Assembly: GCF_007994075.1 (NCBI RefSeq)
Contig: NZ_VIWU01000001.1
Coordinates: forward strand, 868,001 to 932,000
Reading direction: 5' to 3'
DNA: 64,000 nt
Source of the DNA: Pseudonocardia hierapolitana
GTDB lineage: Bacteria; Actinomycetota; Actinomycetes; Mycobacteriales; Pseudonocardiaceae
Part shown: positions 17,175 to 24,597 of the stretch, piece by piece
Numbering within the stretch: the stretch's first letter is position 1
How the letters are laid out: each line of letters starts with the position of its first letter
Notes under the pieces: model-generated
Told to the model about the DNA's origin: nothing
The model's input: the letters and a program-made list of their open reading frames with translations, nothing else
Database searches by the model: none
Made by a program: the position numbers and the translations under genes

Positions 17175-17637
17175 TCAGACATCCTTTGCGGCGACGTGGG
17201 TGACCGGCAAGTGGAACTTGCGCCCGAGGCGCGCGGGCAGATCCTGGTGCAACCAGCGAGACAGGCGCACCGGGAGCGTCGACACGATGATCTCGTCGAA
17301 CTCCTGCCTCCCGAGGGCGTCCTCGACCGCGCGCATCGGATCCGGGTCACACACCTCGCCACCAGCGGTGGCGCCGGCGGCGGCCAGCTCCTTCAGGGTC
17401 GCCTGGAGCTTGGCCTGCGCCAGCCGGCGAGCTTCCCCGGGTGGCCGCGGAGATCGTCGGGACCCCGCCGACGACCGGCATCGGCGGCAGCGCGGCGATC
17501 GACGCCAGGTCGCTCACCGGGGTTGCGGGCACCACGAGCCAGAACTCAGCAGGGCCATGGGCGACGCGCTCACTGATGAGATCCCTGAGTTCCTGGCTGC
17601 CGAGCGTCTGGTTCGCGACGACGAGATAGCGGTGCAT
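17175..17637 (-). pseudogene. Frameshifted universal-stress-like / nucleotide-binding protein gene
   Basis: ATG at 17635-17637 with GGAGG five bases before it. The first frame gives MHRYLVVANQTLGSQELRDL and continues through EFWLVVPATPVSDL to about position 17445. The reading then has to shift by one base: the next frame gives LAQAKLQATLKELAAAGATA, then VEDALGRQEFDEIIVSTLPV, RWLHQDLPARLGRKFHLPVT and a TGA at 17175-17177. Both halves fit a known pattern of about 150-residue actinobacterial Usp-like proteins. The total length is 3n+1, so one extra base is present in or near the C/G run at 17435-17450. It may be a true mutation or a sequencing error. Confidence 0.75.
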
Positions 17638-17860
17638 GACGCCTCCGGGCAGGTTGTCGGGTGCGCCTGCCGCGGCGACCGCGGGACCGGCACCGGACTG
17701 GAGCACGGTACCGCTCATCACCCGACAAGAGAACGGGTGCGGACCGGCGGCGGCCGCCAGGAAGGCAGCGGGGCACGCCCGGTGAGCCGGACCGCCGAAC
17801 ATCTCCCGAAGGAATCTCCGAATCGGCGTCGGTCGCGTGGGGCGGGTGTAGAAATGCCCC
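17638..17860. other. Spacer without a recognised gene
   Basis: Short stretch upstream of the frameshifted Usp-like gene. Nothing beyond its ribosome site was recognised. Confidence 0.5.
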
Positions 17861-17977
17861 ATGGACGAGAAGGATCGGCCACTCTTCCTCGTGGTCAATA
17901 TCAAACCAAGACTGAGCCGAATGGCGGAAGCCGAGGCGCAACTGCAGTCCCTCGAGTCGATCCCTTACGGCACATAA
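17861..17977 (+). pseudogene. Possible truncated antibiotic-biosynthesis/quinol monooxygenase fragment
   Basis: A 38-residue open frame starting MDEKDRPLFLVVNIKPRLSR and continuing MAEAEAQLQSL before ending at TAA. The pattern LFLVVNIKP...MAEAEAQL resembles the first strand and helix of small ABM-fold quinol monooxygenases, which are about 100 residues long. The frame ends where the second strand should begin and no continuation was found in another frame. There is no clear ribosome site. I read it as a gene relic; a short functional peptide is less likely. Confidence 0.4.
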
Positions 17978-18216
17978 GGACGCGGCGATGCCCGATTCTC
18001 GTCCCTTGCTCCAGAGCCGACGCTGATCGATGGCCTTGGTGCCGTGCTCGGGATCAGTCCGGCGCTCATCGTGATCGTGTTGGCACCCGTTGTCGCCGAT
18101 TCGCCGCGGCTGGTTCTGCTCTACCAAAGGCGGCTTCGGCGCCGCTCCGCGATGCCCTGCGGCTCCCTGATGCCGAGACTGCCCGGATCGCAAAGGTAGC
18201 GAGAGCCATGGGCCGG
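17978..18216. other. No recognised gene
   Basis: Between the monooxygenase relic and the tRNA-like fragment. A hydrophobic stretch in one plus-strand frame (around 18030-18110) has no start or family pattern. Nothing else was seen. Confidence 0.5.
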
Positions 18217-18263
18217 CGTCCGCGGCAGGGTTTGAACCTACGACCGCTCGGGTGTAAAGCGAG
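18217..18263 (-). pseudogene. tRNA 3'-half fragment, tRNA-Val(UAC)-like
   Basis: On the minus strand an anticodon arm CTCGC-TTTACAC-CCGAG (four of five pairs, loop with anticodon TAC) is followed by a five-base variable loop, a T arm GTAGG-TTCAAAC-CCTGC and a seven-base acceptor strand CGCGGAC with discriminator G. All spacings are those of a tRNA. The 5' side does not supply the matching acceptor strand or a good D arm, so it is not an intact tRNA. A 3'-half tRNA copy like this is typical of the far attachment site of an integrated element, or of a decayed gene. Confidence 0.55.
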
Positions 18264-18334
18264 GGTGCACGTTCGACTAGACGAGTAAGTCCTAACGGCG
18301 TGCCGGCGGTGAACATGGCAGGAGGGTGTTGAAG

Positions 18335-18605
18335 GAGCCTGTCAGATGGGTTTGTGTAACAAGATCCTCTTGAGTTGAGGAGGAGTACACATATGACCAT
18401 TACCGGTGATCCACGGGCTGGCCATCCTCTCGGCGCTGACGATGATGGCGCGCCGGTGACCGCGCGGGACGCGGTGAACAGCATGTTCGAACACGTCACC
18501 GCGAGCCGACCCCGACCGAGGGCCGGGCCTCGAGCGCCGACGCGCGACACCCAGCAAGAATTGTGGATCGGCTGTCGCGGCTCGAGTGAGGCCGCTGCTG
18601 GGTGA
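18335..18605 (+). mobile_element. Possible left end and N-terminal remnant of an insertion sequence
   Basis: GAGCCTGTCAGATGGGTTTG at 18336 onward resembles the terminal repeats of IS256-type elements. It is followed by a strong ribosome site (GAGGAGGAG) and an ATG at 18393 opening a 70-residue frame, MTITGDPRAGHPLGADDDGA, that has no continuation into a transposase. The frame stops at 18605, 55 bases before the end of the convergent MFS gene. I see no transposase catalytic motif, so the family call is weak. Confidence 0.35.
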
Positions 18606-18659
18606 CTCGCCGTGACCTGTACCGGTCACCGACGGTGGTGGGCCTCCATTCCCCCGCGG

Positions 18660-19952
18660 TCAAGCCGGCACTCCAGGTCGGTTGGTCCGGGCGGGCCTTG
18701 CCGCATCAGTGGGACGGGCATCGTCCGCCGCAGCGGAGCTTCGGCGGCGCAACGCCGGGGCCACAGCCCGCTGCGCGGCGAACAGCGCCAACCCGGTCGC
18801 CGAGCACGCCACCCACAGCGCGGTTCGCCCAGCGTGGTCGAGCAGCACGGTGCCGAGCAGCGGCCCCAGCACGGCGCCCACGCTCCACGTGGCGGAGGCG
18901 ACGCCCATGTATCGGCCGCGCAGGTCGGCCGGTGCGAGGTCGGCAAAGGCGGCGCCGAACATGACGGAGACGCCGATCTGGCCGAGGGTCCACACGAGGA
19001 TCGACCCGGCATGGCCGGCGCCGCTCTGCACGACAGCGCCGAGTCCGCCGCCGATGCCGACCAGCAGCATCGAAACCGCCAGAACCGAGGCCGTGTCGCG
19101 GCCGTCGAGCAGCCGTACGGCAACCGGTTGGACGACGACGATCACGATCCCGTTCAGGGCGAGCACCGCACCGTATGTCCCTGGACCGTAGCCGTCACCG
19201 GCCATGACGAGCGGGAGCGTCGAGAACGTCTGCAGGAACATCGTGAAGTAGACGACGTGGATCGCCGCCATGGCGAGCATCACCGGATCGCGCACCAGGA
19301 CTGGTAGCACTGCCCGCCGGGTCACTGTCGGCGTCGGCGGACGGGTCTCGGGGACGTGTCGCCACACGATGAGCGCCGCGAGGACCGAGGCCGCTGAATT
19401 GACCCAGAACAGGATGCCGTACCCCTGTCGGACCAGGACCCCAGCCGCCACCGCCGAGACCGTGAAGCCAAGATTGGCCGCCCAGAACAGCAACCCAAAG
19501 GCACGGATCCGCTCCTGCGCGGGCAGGTCCGCCACGGCAGCCGATCCCACCGGGCGGAACAACTCCGCCGTCAGTCCGACACCGACGGCCGCCGCACAGA
19601 TCGCCGCCATCGTTTCCGCTGAGCCGAGCGCGACCAGCGCGACAGCTGTGCCCAAGAACCCGACCAGCATGGTGTGGCGGCGACCGATTCGGTCGCCCAG
19701 CCAGCCGCCCAACAGCTGCGACCCGATATCTCCTACGCCGACCGCCGCGGCCACCGCCCCGGCTGTCGTCGGCGAGAGTCCCCGCTCCTGGGTCAGATAG
19801 AGCACCAGGAACGACCGCGCCAGCCCGCCGGCTCGACTCACGAAGTGAGTTGCCGTGAGCGCCCAGACCAGGCTCGATGGCCGGGGCCGCGCGCGAGGCG
19901 ACCAGGGCTCGATTCCCTGGGTGGCAGGCGCCTGTGTGCTGGTGGCTGTCAT
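18660..19952 (-). CDS. MFS transporter
   Basis: A 430-residue protein with about 12 membrane helices and the MFS loop motif GGWLGDRIGRRHTMLVG between helices 2 and 3 (near residues 70-86). The second half repeats the pattern less strictly (AFADLAPADLRGRYMG). It is probably a drug or metabolite exporter. The ATG 19950-19952 is preferred: a TAACGT box lies exactly seven bases before it, suggesting a leaderless start, and the upstream in-frame extension is not MFS-like. The intergenic DNA upstream is a near copy of the region upstream of the LysR gene at 22348, so a LysR protein probably controls it. Confidence 0.88.
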   Translation of the reverse strand: MTATSTQAPATQGIEPWSPRARPRPSSLVWALTATHFVSRAGGLARSFLVLYLTQERGLSPTTAGAVAAAVGVGDIGSQLLGGWLGDRIGRRHTMLVGFLGTAVALVALGSAETMAAICAAAVGVGLTAELFRPVGSAAVADLPAQERIRAFGLLFWAANLGFTVSAVAAGVLVRQGYGILFWVNSAASVLAALIVWRHVPETRPPTPTVTRRAVLPVLVRDPVMLAMAAIHVVYFTMFLQTFSTLPLVMAGDGYGPGTYGAVLALNGIVIVVVQPVAVRLLDGRDTASVLAVSMLLVGIGGGLGAVVQSGAGHAGSILVWTLGQIGVSVMFGAAFADLAPADLRGRYMGVASATWSVGAVLGPLLGTVLLDHAGRTALWVACSATGLALFAAQRAVAPALRRRSSAAADDARPTDAARPARTNRPGVPA

Positions 19953-20040
19953 GTCACCGACGTTAGATCCGCGTTTGCTTCGGGAAAAACGATTGTTCTC
20001 GATCAAGTCGATCGCCAACAGCGATGCTCAAACTCCCGAC
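19949..20040. promoter_or_regulatory. LysR-type regulatory region, copy 1 (upstream of MFS gene)
   Basis: Shares CGATCAAGTCGATCGCCA (20000-20017) exactly with 22312-22329, and weaker similarity over about 90 bases including both flanking starts. The core ATC-N5-GAT is a dyad of the kind bound by LysR proteins. On the right side the sequence after the dyad resembles the first codons of the LysR gene but no LysR frame follows. Confidence 0.55.
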
Positions 20041-20556
20041 CTCGCGCGCGAACCGAGCTTCACCCCGAGTGCGTCAGCGCACCGACCAGCAGACCCGCGT
20101 TCCGCCCGACACCCCACCCGGCTGACGGGTCGGGTCGCTCCTGCCGGTCCCACTGAGCCTCCTCACCCCGCGGATGCGCGATGATCGCGACATCCCGGCC
20201 GCGAGTGACCTGGCACGGCTCGAAGTGCGGGCGCAGCTGAAGCGCACGGAATCGCCGCGGTCGGCGACGGATAGGAGCCGGTGAACCTCAGCTCGACCAC
20301 CTCGTCGAACAACGTCGACGCCCGCGAGTGCGGATCATCCGCAAGCCGCACCCGGCAGTAGGCAGGACGCGATGGGCAGCATCAGCAACACCGTTACGCG
20401 ACGACCGCGACCCCTAACCCGGCCACGACCGCGGCCGCGGGTCTCCGAATCAACCCATGAGGTCGACGCCCGGCGCGCATGCGCGAAGCTCGACACGACG
20501 CCGACGCTGGCTCGCGTTCCCCAGCTGATCATCCCCACGCCGGCCCGGCACGGACC
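20041..20556. other. About 500 bases without a recognised gene
   Basis: Several open frames (for example 20163-20351 minus and 20372-20677 plus) have no family pattern. No RNA gene or repeat was seen. Confidence 0.5.
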
Positions 20557-21120
20557 TCACAGTCGCGGAAATCTGTCGCAAGTAGATGGTCGCTGCCCGT
20601 TCGATCCTCGCGAGTTGATGTGGAGGACCCGGTCGCTGCGCTCGAGGGCGTCGACGGCCGCGGCGTCCACGCGGTAAAGGTCATCGCCCCGCACGACACA
20701 GAGCACGATGTCGGCCAGGTGCCGCGGCGAACCGCCCACCTCCGACTCCTCCACCACCCGCTCGCTGATCGCGAAGCCCGCCTCGGGGGTGAGCAGGTCC
20801 TCGACCACCTCGACGACGCTCGGCGTGGTGGTGGCCATGCCGAGCAGCCGGCCCGCCGTCTCCGCGGACACGATCACCGAGTTGGCCCCGGACTGCCGCA
20901 GCAGGTGCACGTTCTCCGACTCCCGCACCGACGCGACGATCCGCACGTCCGGGGCGAGCTCGCGGGCCGTGAGCGTGACGAGCACCGCGGTGTCGTCGCG
21001 GTTGGTGGCGACGATGATCGCGCTGGCCTGCTGGAGGCCGGCGATCCGCAGCACGCTGGAGCGGGTGGCGTTGCCGGTGACGGTCACCAGGCCGAGCGCG
21101 GACGCGGCGTCCAGCTGCGC
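20557..21120 (-). pseudogene. 5'-truncated TrkA-N (RCK) potassium channel gene
   Basis: The frame starts to look homologous at AQLDAASALGLVTVTGNATR and runs on through SAIIVATNRDDTAVLVTLTA and SVRESENVHLLRQSGANSVI to a C-terminal segment. This is the second half of an RCK domain and the tail of an actinobacterial potassium channel. The membrane helices, pore and the glycine-rich nucleotide loop are missing; the upstream in-frame sequence (to 21387) is unrelated and has no membrane segment. The break is near 21120-21130. It is a relic unless the fragment is translated alone. Confidence 0.7.
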
Positions 21121-21214
21121 GCTGTCTCTGTGTTCAGCAGGTCTGCGCGACCCGTCGTACCCGGCCGGAACTCGGTGAGGTGCCGACGATCTCGGCGAGC
21201 CGGCATGGAAGGTG

Positions 21215-21616
21215 TCAGCCGAGGCCGGATCGGGCGATGACGTTGGTGATGCTGATGTGAACGGCGGTGAAGCCTTCCTGTACGAATGACTCAGCGATGT
21301 CCCCTGCGGGTTGAGAGGGGTAGTAGCGGTCCGCGATGCCCGCGGCGACGTGTTTGACCTGGTCTGGTTCGGCGGAGGTTCGTGCATGTCCTTCGACGGT
21401 CACGAAGCTGTAGGGTTGCCGCTCATCGCTGACGCAGACTGCAATGCGTCGATCACTGGCCAGACTCTTGCTTTTCACGCTCCCGGGCGATAGGGCGAAG
21501 GCGAGTTCATCACCGTCGAGAATGAAGCAGACCAGAGTGACATGGGGTCGCCCGTCGGCGCGGGTGAGGGCTATGTGGGCAAGCCTTGTCCGGGCAGCTG
21601 CCGGGTGCGGGGCCAA
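21215..21616 (-). CDS. PPOX-class F420/FMN-dependent flavin-binding protein
   Basis: A 133-residue split-barrel protein of the pyridoxamine-phosphate-oxidase-like family. Landmarks are ALTRADGRPHVTLVCFILDG, LAFALSPGSVKSKSLASDRR, and YSFVTVEGHARTS. Members reduce or bind with F420 or FMN in the cytoplasm. The only start available in frame is a TTG at 21614-21616, 15 bases after the stop of the next PPOX gene and in the same frame. The N-terminal helix usual in the family is missing or very short, so the gene may be 5'-truncated or may rely on translational reinitiation. Confidence 0.7.
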   Translation of the reverse strand: MAPHPAAARTRLAHIALTRADGRPHVTLVCFILDGDELAFALSPGSVKSKSLASDRRIAVCVSDERQPYSFVTVEGHARTSAEPDQVKHVAAGIADRYYPSQPAGDIAESFVQEGFTAVHISITNVIARSGLG

Positions 21617-21631
21617 GTGCGGTCGGAGCTT

Positions 21632-22141
21632 CTAGAAGCGCCAGCGGGTGGCACTGAACCCGTCCGCCTTACCGAATGCGAACACCTGCGCCAGCTCAAC
21701 CGCGTAGACGTGCCGAGGATCTTTGAGGTCGATATCGGCCGGATCGTAGAACTCGCCATCTCTGACGAACGGATGCCACCACGGATACTTGACCGGAAAC
21801 AGGTCCGCAACTTTCTGCAGTCGGGCTGCGTTCCGAACGAGATGGGCGGTGCCTTCGAGAACCAAGTCGACATCATGACCGGCCACTGTGACCGAGCAGC
21901 CGTTGTTCCGCACGAGGTTGCGGGCCTTGCGAGCCTGCCGGAAGGTAGCGAAACAGACCGATCCTTCGAGCCATACTCCCAGCACCGGCACCACGTGCGG
22001 CCGCCCATCCGGGTCGGTGGTCGCGAGCAGGAAGTCGTCCGCCTCGGCCACCCGCGTTCGTACGTCCGCCCAACCGAGCGCCGTCAGGGGTGCGCCGCGA
22101 GGGCTGGACAGTTGCCCGGGCGTCGGCTCCGACTCTGCCAT
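21632..22141 (-). CDS. PPOX-class pyridoxamine 5'-phosphate oxidase family protein
   Basis: A 169-residue split-barrel flavin-binding protein. DFLLATTDPDGRPHVVPVLG (about residues 36-55), ARKARNLVRNNGCSVTVAG and a C-terminal VYAVELAQVFAFGKADGFSA follow the family pattern. Full length for the family. ATG at 22139-22141 preceded by GAAGGAG. It lies upstream of a second, shorter PPOX gene and is divergent from the LysR gene at 22348, with a short open frame between them. LysR control is therefore likely. Confidence 0.82.
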   Translation of the reverse strand: MAESEPTPGQLSSPRGAPLTALGWADVRTRVAEADDFLLATTDPDGRPHVVPVLGVWLEGSVCFATFRQARKARNLVRNNGCSVTVAGHDVDLVLEGTAHLVRNAARLQKVADLFPVKYPWWHPFVRDGEFYDPADIDLKDPRHVYAVELAQVFAFGKADGFSATRWRF

Positions 22142-22165
22142 GCACCGCTCCTTCGTGAGTAGCCG

Positions 22166-22264
22166 CTAAAGGGTCCGGACCAGGTTTGGCAGCCCCTGAG
22201 CGCGGCCGAGACGTCGGTTTCCGACCGGCGCTGCGGCCACGGTCGGTGCGCCGTAGGTCGTCAT
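22166..22264 (-). CDS. Short leader-like open frame, possible displaced MFS N-terminus
   Basis: 32 codons, MTTYGAPTVAAAPVGNRRLG and 12 more residues. It starts at an ATG (22262-22264) that occupies the same place, relative to the LysR-type dyad, as the ATG of the MFS gene at 19952. As there, a TAGCGT box is exactly seven bases upstream, fitting a leaderless mRNA. It stops 25 bases before the PPOX gene. It may be a leader peptide or the stump of a transporter gene that once stood here. Confidence 0.4.
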   Translation of the reverse strand: MTTYGAPTVAAAPVGNRRLGRAQGLPNLVRTL

Positions 22265-22265
22265 G

Positions 22266-22347
22266 TCCACGACGCTATGCGCGCCGGCGCATTGAGAAAA
22301 GCGATGATCTCCGATCAAGTCGATCGCCATCGGCTATGCTTTGGCTC
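22266..22347. promoter_or_regulatory. LysR-type regulatory region, copy 2 (between PPOX leader and LysR gene)
   Basis: Contains CGATCAAGTCGATCGCCA at 22312-22329, identical to copy 1. TATGCT at 22335-22340 is seven bases before the GTG of the LysR gene and is a probable leaderless -10 box. On the other strand TAGCGT stands seven bases before the short open frame. Confidence 0.6.
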
Positions 22348-23241
22348 GTGGGCGACCTCGAGCTGCGCCACCTGAGGACCATGGCTGCGATCGCCGAGGA
22401 AGGAACGTTCGGGCGAGCAGCTGCCCGGCTCGGCTACACCCAATCGTCGGTGAGCCAGCAGATCGCCGCGCTGGAGAAGGCCGTCGGTGGCGCCGTCTTC
22501 GACCGGCCCGGAGGTCCTAGGCCGGTACGGATCACTCCCCTCGGCGAGGTGGTCTTGACCCACGGCCGAGATCTGCTGACGAAATCCGAGGCGCTGGCCG
22601 ACGCCGTCGATCGCTTCAGGGCGGGTAACGGCCGGATCGACATCGGCACCTTCCAGAGCGTGTCCAACCTCATCCTGCCGGCCGTCGTGCGCCAGCTGCT
22701 GGACGAGCACCCCGGCTGCGACATCAGGCTGTCCGAGGTGGAACCCGAGGATCCGCAGATCGGAGATCTCGACCTGTTGTTCCACGACGGCCGGATCGGG
22801 GGCGACGTCGAGCACGTCAAGCTCCTCGACGAGCCGTACCTCCTGGTGGCCGGCGCCAGCGCATTCCGCGATGGTCCAGTATCGGTGAAGCTGCTCGACG
22901 ATGCTCCGATGGTCGCCTGGCCTCCCACCTATCACCAAAGATGGTTGGAGCGGGCGCTCGCCGGCTACGGCGCACAGCCACGGATCGTGTTCCGAACCGC
23001 CGGCCACGAAACAATCTTGTCAATGGTGCGGGCGGGCATAGGCTCGGCAGTGCTGCCATGGCTCGCCCTCCACGGTTCCGATGCCTGGTCCGACGACCGA
23101 CTCAGCATCCACCAACTGCGACCATCGCCCACCCGCGAGATGTACCTGCACTGGCCGGCCGAGCGCACCCAATCGCCGCTCGTGACCAGAGCCATCGACA
23201 TCGCCGTCGAAGCCGCCAACGAGCTCGCCGACCAGATGTGA
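22348..23241 (+). CDS. LysR family transcriptional regulator
   Basis: A 297-residue LysR protein. The winged helix is LELRHLRTMAAIAEEGTFGR, then AAARLGYTQSSVSQQIAALE, at residues 3-45; the rest is the ligand-binding domain (GRIDIGTFQSVSNLILPAVV; LDLLFHDGRIGG). I take GTG 22348 rather than the in-frame ATG at 22336, because TATGCT lies seven bases before the GTG and would overlap the ATG. It probably regulates its own divergent region and, given the shared dyad, the MFS transporter gene at 18660-19952. Confidence 0.9.
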   Translation: MGDLELRHLRTMAAIAEEGTFGRAAARLGYTQSSVSQQIAALEKAVGGAVFDRPGGPRPVRITPLGEVVLTHGRDLLTKSEALADAVDRFRAGNGRIDIGTFQSVSNLILPAVVRQLLDEHPGCDIRLSEVEPEDPQIGDLDLLFHDGRIGGDVEHVKLLDEPYLLVAGASAFRDGPVSVKLLDDAPMVAWPPTYHQRWLERALAGYGAQPRIVFRTAGHETILSMVRAGIGSAVLPWLALHGSDAWSDDRLSIHQLRPSPTREMYLHWPAERTQSPLVTRAIDIAVEAANELADQM

Positions 23242-23442
23242 CATCAGACGAGTTCCGATGTGCTGGCTCCGGTAGTCGCGGCACAGAGAAGCTGGTGGAG
23301 GTGTCGGCGAGCCGACCTCCACGGCATGAGCACGCTTCGCCAGGCAGCGCGGCGACTTCCTGATTCGCTCACAACGCACCCGCCGCGCGGTTTGTTCGGC
23401 CCAAGTCGACCACGGAGCGTGGTGATCAGTCTTCGGTGCGAC

Positions 23443-23552
23443 TGAGCTTCCCCGGTTGGCCGGAGTCCTCGTTAGCTGTGATCGTCGTGCCGCTGGGCGC
23501 GGTGGTAGGCGTCTTCGTATTCGTCAGGGGACAGCCCGCCGCCGAGTCGGCG
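23443..23552 (-). mobile_element. 3' scrap of an IS3-like transposase with terminal sequence
   Basis: On the minus strand, 26 residues RRLGGGLSPDEYEDAYHRAQ plus RHDDHS end at a TAA (23472-23474). SPDEYE near the C-terminus is the usual ending of IS3/IS481 integrase-core proteins. About 20 bases further lies GGACTCCGGCCAACCGGGGA, reminiscent of IS3-type ends. A stop codon directly precedes the fragment, so nothing else of the element remains. Confidence 0.4.
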
Positions 23553-23605
23553 ACGCTACGAAGGTCCGGGGTCGTGCGAACTGCTGGATCGGTCACGTGG
23601 TGGTT

Positions 23606-23664
23606 GACCGATCGACCGACCGATCCGGCGGCGCCCGCGGCTCCCGATACTCGGCGCGTGAGCC
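23606..23664. repeat. Promoter module, copy A (see 30646-30705)
   Basis: About 80% identical over 59-60 bases to 30646-30705. Both begin GACCGATCGACCG, continue CCGATCCGG and end CGTGAGCC, with the GTG as a start codon on the plus strand. Copy A precedes the deleted reductase gene; copy B precedes the LuxR-type regulator gene on the other strand. Confidence 0.6.
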
Positions 23665-23928
23665 GTTCCGCACGCTCCAGCGTGATCGAGAAGCCCGACT
23701 TCACCGGGCTGCGCGCGACGTACATCAACTGCACCCTCAACCGCTCCCCCGACCGCAGCCACAGCCAGGGCGTGATCGACCGCAGCGTCGCGATCATGGA
23801 GGCGAACGGGGTCGGCGTGGACCAGATCCGCGCCGTCGACCACGACATCGCCACCGGCCTACGGCAACCAGCGCACGGCCTGGGACGCCGGTTCCCACCC
23901 CGACAACGCCAACCCGGAGTACCGCTGA
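23658..23928 (+). pseudogene. Internally deleted NAD(P)H-dependent FMN reductase (flavodoxin-fold)
   Basis: The 5' part encodes FTGLRATYINCTLNRSPDRS and IDRSVAIMEANGVGVDQIRA, the first strand, phosphate loop and helix of the flavodoxin-like reductase family. Right after VDHDIATGL the frame changes, and another frame gives YGNQRTAWDAGSHPDNANPE plus YR and TGA (23926-23928), which is the typical C-terminus of the same family. About 130 central residues are missing, so a deletion joined the two ends. Not functional. Confidence 0.72.
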
Positions 23929-23963
23929 CCGGGCGCGACAGCCGACTACGAGGAGGACGTCAC

Positions 23964-24263
23964 ATGATCGTCGTGACCGACAATCGCTCTGCGAACCGAT
24001 TCGAGGCTCGCGACGGCGAGACCTTGGCCGGTTTCGCCCAGTACGCACGCACATCGGAGCTTCTCGCCTTCGTGCACACCGAAGTCGATCCCGCCTTCGA
24101 AGGGCGTGGGGTCGGCTCATCGCTGGCCCGCGAAGGCATCGCATCGGCGCAGGCGGAAGGGCTCCGAGTGCTCGCGGTATGTCCGTTCATCGCCGGCTGG
24201 CTGGCACGCCACCCGGAACTCGCCCATCTCGAGTACCGGGCCCCCAGCAAGGTCACGGACTGA
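23964..24263 (+). CDS. Small GNAT-type N-acetyltransferase (YjdJ-like)
   Basis: A 99-residue acetyltransferase of the short GNAT class. VHTEVDPAFEGRGVGSSLAR at about residues 37-56 holds the acetyl-CoA pyrophosphate loop (GRGVGS), and VCPFIAGWLARHPELAHL follows. AGGAGG lies seven bases before the ATG. Close to a truncated paralogue at 33421-33723. Acceptor substrate unknown. Confidence 0.85.
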   Translation: MIVVTDNRSANRFEARDGETLAGFAQYARTSELLAFVHTEVDPAFEGRGVGSSLAREGIASAQAEGLRVLAVCPFIAGWLARHPELAHLEYRAPSKVTD

Positions 24264-24597
24264 CGGCGCTCCTACGGAGGTGACGGCCCGTTCGCGCCCG
24301 TCGAGATCGCTGGCCACCGTCCTCGACATCGCGCTCGGACGGAACGGCACTGAGCTCGATGGCGATGCGCTCGTCGTCGGCGAGCGCGGCTCCCAGGTTC
24401 TGCTGTGGTGACCACGGGGTGACCTCGTCCCTGGTCTGCATGCTGGGCCGGCACGGCCGCCCGGATGCCCCACCCCCGCATCACGGGGGACAACTCGACG
24501 CTACGAAGCGTCGTGACGCTGCGCGTCGGGACCCTGCGTTGCCGCGACGCACGACAGCCGCCACCACCGCGTGGTGCCACGAAGGACGTGACGACCG
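24264..24597. other. No recognised gene
   Basis: 334 bases between the acetyltransferase and the DUF5996 gene. Open frames on both strands lack family patterns. Confidence 0.5.

Noticed and set aside
18190..18300. Intact tRNA gene
   Set aside because: The acceptor strand 3' side has no 5' partner and the D arm is poor, so I call only a 3'-half fragment.
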